64,000 bases of DNA from Heterobilharzia americana (Eukaryota > Platyhelminthes > Trematoda > Strigeidida > Schistosomatidae). Numbering within the stretch: the first letter of the stretch is position 1; every line of letters begins with the position of its first letter. Made by a program: the position numbers and the translations under genes. Below are positions 34,505-64,000 of this stretch, piece after piece. The stretch is from positions 143,383,787 to 143,447,786 of the forward strand of contig OX104127.1 in the NCBI GenBank assembly GCA_944470555.2, written 5' to 3'. The notes beneath the pieces were generated by a model. The model ran no database searches and had not been told where the DNA came from. It worked only from the letters and a program-made list of their open reading frames with translations.

Positions 34505-34642
34505 GAGTGACTTTAAAGGTCGCCCAACCAACTGAGGCAGCCAATCACATTCCTTTATTTTATGGAAAAGTAAATTCCTAGGCGAATTACCGAAACCTGA
34601 CTGGTCTATCCAACAGTTACTAGGGTTACCTTTAAAGTCACT
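34505..34642. mobile_element. MITE-like 138-bp element with perfect 16-bp terminal inverted repeats
   Basis: GAGTGACTTTAAAGGT (34505-34520) is exactly inverted at 34627-34642. The interior has no coding capacity. Related, decayed copies at 11690-11815 and 41464-41602 share interior blocks such as TTTATTTTATG. No clear target-site duplication was found. The TIR spacing fits a non-autonomous DNA transposon, but a palindromic regulatory or foldback sequence is not excluded. Confidence 0.55.
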
Positions 34643-34965
34643 CATACATTTAAAATTGCATACATATGCCTTTTTTTAGCATTTAAGACCTATATACGAT
34701 CATGATTTCGAAGTCGCCTTTAAACTCGGGTGAAAAAGTATGGACAACTCATTAATGGTTAATAAACTAGCGCTAAGAAAGGGCTACTCATTAGCAAAAG
34801 TCACATATATGCTTAAAAGTGTCATTTTCCCCAGTTATAAAACTTCATAACACAAATTATTGAAAGAAATATTGAAGAGCTGAATAACAGCAACAATAAA
34901 AAAAATGTTTATAAATGTGAAATAAGAGATACAAGAAGTTGTAAATTTCAAGATATTATTCGATC

Positions 34966-56228
<21,263 letters not shown>

Positions 56229-56259
56229 TCTGTCGTAGCGTCAAGGTCGTATAACGTAC

Positions 56260-56955
56260 TCTTCCAATCCAATATCCAATGTCTTTTTACGAGCTAATGT
56301 AAACCATTTGATTTCTTCGCGCTCGCTTCTAGGTCTTGTGGAAAGGTTTCAGGTCTCTGGTGGATTCCAATGCAGTAGGCCTACCCACTCGGCTGCTGTA
56401 GCTTTGGTTAGTCCGACGGGCGGTTGGGTGTTGACCAAATTTGTAGGGTGTTGTTTGTTTGTTTTGCTTTTTCTTCCGAGGACTGTGATGCAGATGGGTT
56501 CTGCAAGTATAGTGCCAGCAGACAATTGGTCAGACTGGTTGTAAAAAGGAGATGAAAAATATGTGCAAAGAAATCAGGGGAGAGAAAGTGCGGAGAAAGA
56601 CAAAATAGAAAAAGGAAAAAAGGAAGAAAAAGGATTGGGAAAGAGGAAACGGCACGGAAGAGAGACATTGGTAGGTTTATGCGGGATAGGTGATAGGGAA
56701 AGCCTTTGCTAAGGTTTGAGAGTGTAAAGTTAGAAGGAAGAATAATAAATAACATGACAGGACGAGTGGAAGTACAGTAAATCTTTTTGTAGGAGACGGT
56801 AACTGAAGGGGGCGTCTACAGGAAGATATAAGGTTGAGCCAAGTTCCCAGCAATAGTGGTTTTACAGAGTGTTCAGCAATGGTACCGAGTTAGTAGGTCG
56901 TGTCAACCTTTGCCCACACCCCAGTTGGATAGGCGCAAACCGTGCGTCGCTGTTT
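56260..56955. other. Upstream region of UFD1, no gene recognised
   Basis: Contains a purine-rich stretch on the plus strand (about 56560-56670). The open frames (plus 56308-56544, minus 56408-56755) show no domain. The UFD1 promoter must lie somewhere here or at the end nearer 56230, but no element is convincing. Confidence 0.35.
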
Positions 56956-56960
56956 AACTG

Positions 56961-57303
56961 TGTAGCGTCACACACTTCCCCAAAATCAATAGCCTAGGGT
57001 TTGACGACTTTCGACATTGATGCTGACCTTGATAGTTTAACTGGACTCGCTAAGCTGAAGGCACCCGGTCAAGCATCCTCGCCATTTGGCACGCTGTCGT
57101 GTTACGTTGCATTGCTCGTATTCGACTCTCTAGCCAGTTAGTTGGAACGCATCGGTATTTTGGCATAACCATCCAAATATACTATTCCATCCGACTACGC
57201 TATCGTGTTCTTCCTTGGTCCCGTATTCGTGGGTATATAACAAGTTCGAATAATTAGTGATTGGTCTTTGCGTCTGTCAAGTTCGCACCAGGACAAATCC
57301 TAA
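56961..57303 (+). mobile_element. Probable 5' LTR of a Gypsy-type element
   Basis: Starts TGTAGCGTCACACAC, a common kind of LTR beginning. It contains TATATAA at 57234-57240 and ends just before a primer-binding-like site. The partner 3' LTR is absent because the element is truncated, so the limits are inferred. Confidence 0.45.
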
Positions 57304-57304
57304 A

Positions 57305-57320
57305 TTGGTGAGCCCGACGT
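57305..57320 (+). promoter_or_regulatory. Primer-binding-site-like sequence of the Gypsy element
   Basis: TTGGTGAGCCCGACGT directly after the presumed LTR, a sequence type usual at this position in Gypsy-class elements. A similar TTGGTGAGCC recurs at 57354-57363. The priming tRNA is not assigned. Confidence 0.45.
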
Positions 57321-57433
57321 GATCACATATCCCGACCAATAACAAGTATTGAATTGGTGAGCCTGTTCCATTTTATATTTGTATATTGTCTTCATTTCGA
57401 TAACATTTATATATCCATTTACTACACTTTCTC

Positions 57434-57964
57434 ATGTCCGACCCCACTCCCAAGCCTATTTGTATTAAGCCGACTTCGAACACGATCCAACTCGTGCCAT
57501 ATTGGCCAGACAATGCAGAAACATGATTTCTGTATGCCGAGGCAGATTTTAGAGAACAGGGCGTCTCAGATCCTGCTGTCATACGGTCACCACGGCGGGA
57601 ATTAAACAGGTATGTTACAGCACACATGTTTAATCCTGAAGTAAGTGACCCTTATGCACTTCTAAAGGCCGCACTCTTGAAGAAAAGCGATCTCACAGAT
57701 CGCCAACGTCTAGACGAATTGCTTCGTAACATCGAGCTAGGCAGCCACTCAGCTACTGAAGTCCTCGCACGCATGCGAGAAGTAATCGGTGCACGAACAT
57801 TTGACGATGGTTTCTTCCGAGAACTATTTCTCTCGAAACTACCACAACCGGTGCAAACCGTGTTGGTGACACTCCAGTCAGTCCCACTCGACGACCTGGC
57901 AGCCTCAGCAGATAAAATACTGGAGATATCCAGCAGACCCGTCTCCAACGTATATTCTATCTGA
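57434..57964 (+). pseudogene. Gypsy-type gag (capsid part), interrupted
   Basis: Frame from ATG 57434: IQLVPYWPDNAE then a TGA where the family has Trp (57524-57526), then FLYAEADFREQGVSDPAVI. After an apparent small deletion comes the well-preserved YALLKAALLKKSDLTDRQR … RMREVIG … LFLSKLP portion to a stop at 57962. The pattern matches capsids of Mag-like Gypsy elements. Confidence 0.8.
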
Positions 57965-57989
57965 CAAACCAGAGCGCCAGGATTCAGAG

Positions 57990-58290
57990 GTGACCAAGTT
58001 GTGCAACTCTGTGAAACGGTTGCTACGATCTCGAAGTCCTAGATCACGTAGCACTTCACAGAAACGCACCTTGGCGCATCGCAGCAAGTCGCGTGGTAGC
58101 CCTAAAACGAAACCCAACAGGGTGGAAAACCCTGAATGGTGCTGGTTTCATAACACTTACGGGGATGAAGCCAGAAAATGTCGTAAACCATGCCGTTTTA
58201 AGAAGGACCAAACTCGGGAAACGGTCACGCCGGCACGTGCTCACGGCAACCGTAGCCGGCGGAAAAAGCCGTTTGCTCTACGTCACCGAC
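57990..58290 (+). pseudogene. Gypsy-type gag, nucleocapsid part
   Basis: Frame-shifted from the capsid. Arg/Ser-rich region followed by [21 protein letters not shown], the C-x-H-x-C-x-C arrangement found at the end of Mag-like gag proteins. Confidence 0.75.
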
Positions 58291-58995
58291 ATTAAAACGA
58301 AAGTCCGCTACCTCGTCGACACCGGCGCAGAAGTTAGCGTTCTTCCAGCAACGACAAAGGAGCGTCATCTCGACCCATCCTTCAATCTTCAAGCAGCCAA
58401 CGGCAAGGCAATCGCGACATTCGGGAGACGGTATGCCTACCTCAACTTAGGTTTACGCAAACCTATTCACTGGATTTTCCTCCTGGCAGACGTCTCTATG
58501 CCCATCATTGGCATAGATTTGCTGAACCATTACGATCTACTCGTAGATGCTCGCCGTCGACGACTGATAGATAACAACACAAAGTTATCTATTGGCGGCA
58601 CCACCTATGTAGGTCCGAGTTTAGCCATCGTTAGGACTAAACAATCAGGCGACGCGTCCTACCAGGCAGTTCTGGAGAAATATCCAGAGTTACAACAACC
58701 GAAACACACTCTTCCGTGCATAACCAGCAATGTTATGCATCACGTCACAACCACAGGTCCACCTGTGGCATCCAAAGCGCGCCGTTTAGCCCCCGATAAG
58801 CTGCAAACGGCGAAAAATGAATTCGACCATATGCTCGAACTGGGCATTATCAGACCGTCAAACAGTCCTTGGGCATCGCCATTGCACATGGTGCCCAAAA
58901 AGGATAGCAACGACTGGCGTCCGACCGGTGATTACCGAAGGCTTAACGCCAAAACAACTCCGGACTGCTACCCTATACCCACGTTTACGACTTGA
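58093..58995 (+). pseudogene. Gypsy-type pol: aspartic protease and start of reverse transcriptase
   Basis: 300-residue frame. Protease active site [12 protein letters not shown] at residues 74-85 and a later PIIGIDLL. Then a linker and the RT beginning with [20 protein letters not shown] and [10 protein letters not shown]. It is cut by a frameshift near 58985, where the motif YPIP is followed by an out-of-frame TTT. The usual Cys of the RPCGDYR motif is Thr here. Confidence 0.85.
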
Positions 58996-60170
58996 CCGCA
59001 ACCTTATGCGGCATGAACATTTTCTCGAAAATCGACTTGGTCAAAGCGTACAACCAGATACCTATGGCAGCAGAAGATATCGCGAAAACAGCCATTATTA
59101 CTCCTTTTGGCCTGTTTGAATTCCTGCGCATGCCTTTTGGTCTTCGGAATGCAGCACAAACATTCCAACGCTTTATGGACGACGTCTTCCGTGGTCTGAA
59201 TTTTGTTCATGTCTACATCGATGACTGTCTAATTGCGAGTCCAGATAAGGAAACACACCTTAAACATTTGGACCTCGCATTCGAAAGACTCAAAAAACAT
59301 GGCATCACAGTTAACTTACAGAAGTGTGAAATAGGAGTTGAATCACTCAGCTTCCTTGGGCATACCATTGACAACAAAGGTATACGCCCATTGAGAGATA
59401 AAGTGGCGGCTATCACAAACTATCCAGAGCCGACCACTGTGAAACATCTCCGCACTTTCAATGGCCTGGTAAGTTATTACCGAAGGTTTATCCCTAACTG
59501 TGCCTCTGTCATGAGACCACTCACAGATCTACTTCGAGGAACTGCGAAGTTCGTGTCTCTGGACAACGCGGCTAGACTTGCTTTCTCTAAAGTCAAGGAA
59601 GCCATTTCGAACGCAACCATGCTTATGCATCATGACCCCAATGCTCCTCTGAGTATTGCTGTTGATGCATCTGATTCAGCAATTGGAGCAGTTTTGCAAC
59701 AGTTGACTGACAACCAGTGGCAACCGTTAGCCTTTTTCTCGAGGCGGCTGCAAGACGCGGAAACAAGATACAGTACATTTGGTAGGGAACTCCTAGCCAT
59801 GTACTGTTCTGTACGCCATTTTCGACATTCTGTGGAAGGTCGTGATTTCATTATTTTCACAGACCACAAACCGTTAACGTTTTCCCTCAGCTCGGCGTCT
59901 GACAAATACTCCCCTCGTGAGTCGCGACAGCTGGATTACATTTCCCAGTTCACGTCAGACATCCGCCACATTTCTGGAGCAAACAACTCCGCAGCCGACG
60001 CACTATCTCGAATAGCTTCGATAAATCATATGGAGGGCGTTGATCTCGTTGAAGTAGCTTGGCGTCAAAAGGAAGACCTCTTCTTGAAGTTGTCAACAGA
60101 CGGAGCAGTAGCAATATCCAATACATCAGTTTTGAGTTATAAGGATAGTAGGCCAGTTCACCTGTGTTAA
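58992..60170 (+). pseudogene. Gypsy-type pol: reverse transcriptase and RNase H
   Basis: 392-residue frame continuing RT: FSKIDLVKAYNQIPM (11-25), FGLFEFLRMPFGL (39-51), catalytic YIDD (75-78) and FLGHTID (121-127). RNase H follows with AVDASDSAIGAVL (223-235), FSRRL (249-253), E266 in FGRELLAM, TDHKPL (290-295) and a C-terminal SGANNSAADALSR. RT and RNase H are intact. The frame stops at 60168 soon after, and no integrase follows: the sequence switches to a CR1-like 3' end. Confidence 0.88.
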
Positions 60171-60171
60171 T

Positions 60172-61446
60172 CCTTGCAGAAGAAATCTCCGTGAAAATCT
60201 AGTTTCTCTTTGAACGCGTTGACAGTTCTTGACACCGCTTGCTGAGATGAGTTCCAGCTGTTGATTACACGATGCGAGAAAAGCAGATTCAGGCCAAGTT
60301 GATTCGATCGCGGTTCTGGAATTTTCTTATGATATCCACGTGGGTAGCAAATCCCAGCAGGGGGTAAAAGATACGACACACCAGTATCGAAGTAATTATT
60401 AAGGATACAAAATGTCAGTATGAGATCACCCGGTTTCGTACGGTAACACAGTGGGAATAAGTTAAGCTGATCTAGTCGTTCCTCATAGTGCAGACTCGAA
60501 AACCTGCCACCAGCTTAGTGCCTACCCAGCAGTACCTAAAACGATCTTTGAAATCCTCCTCTCATCGGTTTTTCACCCTTTTTCTTACCTAACCTGACTA
60601 CTCTAGGCTTTTCAGGTAGAATGCGTTTAATGGCCAACTCGACTAGCTTCGGGTCATGGGCATGACGTATTGAATTATGTTTGTCCAATGACTCCTCAAC
60701 ATTCGAGAAAATCGAGGGGGGCATTGGTGTAGACTCCTTGAGTGGCGTGTTGACGGCCTTCGAAACCTTCCTAACAAGCTTCATAAGCTTGGTAACTTCA
60801 GTGACAACCTCTGAAGGCCTCTTTGAACCTTTCCTCGAGAAATCCATGCAGATTCGTTGGCCACCTTTATAGGGTCAACGCCGTTAGAGAAGACGTCTTT
60901 TAGTGGATCCCCTGACATCGTAGTTGGTGTAACGATAGCTCTTGGCATTCTCTTGCGTCCAGTACGTGTTGGAACTGGTGTAATCTCACCAGTTAGATCG
61001 CTGGCATTCAATGATCCATAGTGGGATCCTACGTCAGACGTATTAATAACAACACCTGCAGCGTCATCATCTGATAGCTCATTGCAGTGGCAGTTATCAT
61101 TTCCACATGGCTGTTTTTTGACGAGTGACATTTCGACAGTTTCCAGGATTTGGGCTGACAATGGCTTAAAGCAGAAATCAAATAACCAAGGAGTAGCTGG
61201 TTTGCTGCGGCGCTTCCACACGGCTGGTATCAATCCGGTACAAACTTCGTGGAACCAACGTCCACCACATTGCGTACCTTCGCCTGCTGGAAGTTTACAG
61301 CTGGAATGGCCGAAAACATGATTGTCGCTAACCATGTTATTCCCAATCCCGTTTTCACTGGTACCGTGTACTAATTGAAGTATTCTGTCAAAATTTAGAC
61401 GCAAAGGCTTAAGCTTTGACAACACAAAACCAACCTTAGGCCTCAA
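60172..61446 (-). pseudogene. CR1-like non-LTR element: ORF1 joined directly to the 3' end
   Basis: Minus strand. 61446-60781 is ORF1-like, with a PHD-type Cys/His cluster (CKLPAGEGTQCGGRWFHEVC … FDFC). A frameshift near 60800-60840 leads into a basic C-terminal part (60847-60536). From about 60510 to 60172 the sequence is instead the last part of a CR1 RT ORF2 (PLCYRTKPGDLIL, LFSHRVINSWNSSQQ, FKEKLD) and the 3' terminus. Endonuclease and RT are missing, so this copy has a ~3-kb internal deletion. SR1-like CR1 elements of schistosomes are likely relatives. Confidence 0.75.
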
Positions 61447-61625
61447 AATGATTGTACTTCAAACACTGGCTCAAGTACCTCAAGTCAAGGTTCGTGGGAA
61501 AGCCTTTGATGTGGATTACACAACGAAGGTGGAAAATGTCAAGAGCGTGGAAAGATTAGCTTCCCTTTTACAAAGCGCGCCAGTAATAAGGGCATAGGAA
61601 GAGGATAGAATTTGATCTTTCGCGC

Positions 61626-63640
61626 CTAGTTCCTTAAGCTTGGCCCTAGCTGTCCCGTTCGCCCCCTCAGTGGACAAGAAAACCTCTTTTGCTTTCTTGC
61701 TTTTTGCTTCGTCGAGGCGGATGTTTTATGGATTAGTAAATTACAGTCTTTCTGGTTCCAAAAGCCTGATATGATAGTGCTGCGCCTGACCTGCAGATGA
61801 CGGAAAGCTCCTCGAGCACGGCCCGTCGGCACCACAAGACCCAGGTTGTGGGTCTAACGCCGTTTGAAAGTATCAAGAGATGGGGCTATAACAACCACCG
61901 AAGGAAGGGGTTCCAAGGTTTACAAACGAGTTAGCGCGGGTCTTTGGACGTGCTGTCTCATGCTCTATTATTAGGGAGTGGCCCCTCAGCTGGCGTTTCC
62001 GATTAAAGCTTAGAAGGTGTCTGTTAGGATGGAAGGGATTATGGGCAGCGCGGTACATCATGGTCACATCCCCTCTGTTCCCACGGTATTGCACCGGATG
62101 TAGCTAAGCAGTTTGAGTAAGGTTTGTGCACAACCCAATCTCTTTCTCCGTAGCTCTCCTCTGCACCCTTTCTAAGATGGCCATGTCCTTCTTCAGGTAC
62201 GGGATGTCACAAGCAAATTTTTCTCTAGATGCGGGCAAATGTACCGAGGATACGTTGTGGTGAAAAGAGAAGGAGGTGGGCAACCTGAAGTTTGCGAAAA
62301 AACCCTAAGACTCTATAGCTTTGTTGGCTCCAAGGCAACAGTGGACCAAAGCTCCTAGTGTGTCGCTTAATGTAGCTCCCAAATCTTGTTCCATGTTAGA
62401 GTGACGGATACTTATTTTACTCACAGAGTAAGAACTGGGAATGATCTCATATTTGTCAACTACCATTATCTTACATCTCTTCGAGTTGAGAGCAAGCAGG
62501 TTTTCTGTGATTCAGTTAGGATTTTCCGTGAGGTCTTCCCGAAGGACCAAAATATCCGCTGGCACCTGTATTTCCTTCCAAATCTTCAGGTTACTGGCGT
62601 GTAACGGTGGGTGAGAATTGAGGGGTTCTAACCGGTAAGTGATAAAAGCAAGAAACAGCGGTGGGCACAGAACAGAACCTTGGGGCACGCCACTCAGCAT
62701 CGGGATCCAACCAGAAAGAGTGGAGCCAATTCTGACTGTAGCCTGGTGCAAAGATAATCTCTAGGCCAAATAAGTAATTTTCTGTGTACACCCATTACTC
62801 GAAGTCTCTTACGCGGGACATCACGATTTAGCTCATCAAAGGTCTTAGAAAAGTCGAGTAAATCAATGTGAATGGGCTACTTGGTGCTCAACTATTCCAA
62901 GCTGTCAACAAGTTGGTTTTGCATGACCTAACAGGTAAAAAACCATGCTGACAGCTGTTTAAGACTGAATTTCTAAGTAATTGTCCAAGAAATGAGTCAT
63001 TTATTACTCTACCAGTGACCTTCGCAACCGAAGAGATCAGAGAGATCGGTCTATAGCCAGAGGCAAGTAGTCCACTTCCACCCTCACATGTTGAGACGAC
63101 AGCCGCCCGTTTCCAGTCAGGGTGTGACCTGCCTTCCAGAATTGAGCATCCAAACGGGTTTGTTAGCGGGACACTCAGAACTCCGGCACACTGTCTGGGA
63201 ACTCCTGGGTGGGTGGCATCAATTCCTAGAGACTTATTCAGGTTCAAGTTCCTTCATATTTCTATGATTACAGAAGGTCAAAACCGTATATGGTTTAACC
63301 CTCTGTAATACGGGTGTCCGACAGATGCGTGGTTGTCCCTTCTAAGTGAAAAAGGTTGTTTCTGAATTCATGGGCTTGTAAGTTCACTACCCCGGAGTTA
63401 GTGTGAAGAATCTCTAAACTACTGGGGTCCTGTATGCTTAGTCAACTGTTACTGTCGTGTTTCACCACCAGGAATGGTATTCCATGATTCCTCTCCAGGG
63501 CTCTACACAGTTGTGCCTGGTGGTTTGTTCTATCCTTTCTGAATCTTATCGCATATTTGTTACGAATGTCTCTGCAATCTAGCCGTTCAACAGAGCTATT
63601 AGTGATGCTCCGTTGACTCTAGGATAAGTGTTTATACAGT
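61626..63640 (-). pseudogene. CR1-like non-LTR element: RT fragment, decayed
   Basis: Minus strand, different copy or family from the one at 60.2 kb. In order: RT N-terminal linker (DIRNKYAIRFRKDR, about 63560), ISLGIDATHPGVP (63240), WKRAAVV and YRPISLISSVAKV (63150-63020), GVPQGSVLCPPLFLAF (62690-62640), a YADD-less LKIW segment (62590), and C-terminal YRGNRGDVTMMYR (62090) with RLRGHS. Several frameshifts and stops; the endonuclease is absent. Confidence 0.75.
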
Positions 63641-64000
63641 ATAGAGTGTTTGGGGGGCTACAGACTGTCGAGAAGGTTAGGGGTCTGTCGTGACTCCTTG
63701 TCTAAGTGGCTGAATATGCATGGTAAGATGGTGAGAAAAAGGTGTGTAGGAATCGCCCGAGGGGTAAAAAGGTATAGAATGGGTCACGTTTCTAGAGAAG
63801 AGTTGGTAGATACTATAGGTGTATCAAGAAGTGAGATAGTAAGTGGTAGGTAGAAGGGGAGTGCAGGTGAGCCAGTGAGGTTAGCGACTCTCTGGGGATG
63901 TCCGTAGCAAACCATGCGAAGTGACGTAACTGCCTGGCCGTCTTTCGAATGAGTCTACCAAGGGGGTATGACAACATCCCATGGTAGGGCATTCTACAAA
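63641..64000. other. Unassigned, possibly more of the CR1-like element
   Basis: No clear motif. The minus strand reads as low-quality open sequence that could be the CR1 5' region. The plus-strand open frame at 63650-63853 lacks a recognisable domain. Confidence 0.3.

Noticed and set aside
57354..57605. Plus-strand 83-residue open frame ahead of gag
   Set aside because: It overlaps the gag start in another frame; the gag frame explains the sequence better.

Overview
The window is AT-rich eukaryotic DNA crowded with retroelements. It most likely comes from a blood fluke (Schistosoma or a close relative; species not determined). Four things point there: tRNA-derived SINEs carrying a hammerhead ribozyme of the schistosome SM-alpha type, RTE-clade and CR1-like non-LTR elements, a Penelope-like element with a GIY-YIG end, and a host gene with a run of 30-35 nt introns at its 5' end followed by multi-kb introns. 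No bacterial-type genes, CRISPR arrays or operons are present.

Host gene. One gene can be read with confidence: a complete UFD1 orthologue (ubiquitin recognition factor of the p97/VCP-UFD1-NPL4 complex) on the minus strand, from 56228 down to 34966. I read 11 coding exons totalling 924 nt (307 codons plus stop). All junctions are GT-AG and in phase. Exons 1-7 sit within 0.85 kb. Exons 8-11 are separated by introns of about 4.4, 2.7, 5.6 and 7.5 kb, and everything repetitive between 35 and 55 kb lies inside those introns.

Layout. 1-14.9 kb: fragments of one RTE family, many hammerhead SINEs (here SINE-B), other tRNA-derived repeats (SINE-A, SINE-C) and a Gypsy-type gag relic. 14.9-22.2 kb: a 3.66-kb block present twice in direct tandem, nearly identical. 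23.7-26.9 kb: the best-preserved RTE element, embedded in a (TA)n tract and broken by one frameshift. 26.9-28.4 kb: two head-to-head SINE-A pairs. 28.4-34.5 kb: sparse sequence, a degraded RTE copy and a 138-bp MITE-like element. 35-56.2 kb: UFD1 with, in its introns, a second RTE-like fragment, a Penelope-like element with inverted terminal repeats, an RTE fragment, a Gypsy integrase/LTR end, a 1.47-kb TATC/nonamer satellite and assorted SINEs. 56.9-60.2 kb: a Gypsy-type LTR element (LTR, gag, protease, RT, RNase H) lacking integrase. 60.2-63.6 kb: two CR1-like fragments, one joining ORF1 directly to the 3' end of the element.

All mobile elements look defective except that the RTE at 23.7-26.9 kb is close to complete. 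Family names such as SINE-A are labels for this window only. Element-family assignments come from recognised motifs, not from database searches.
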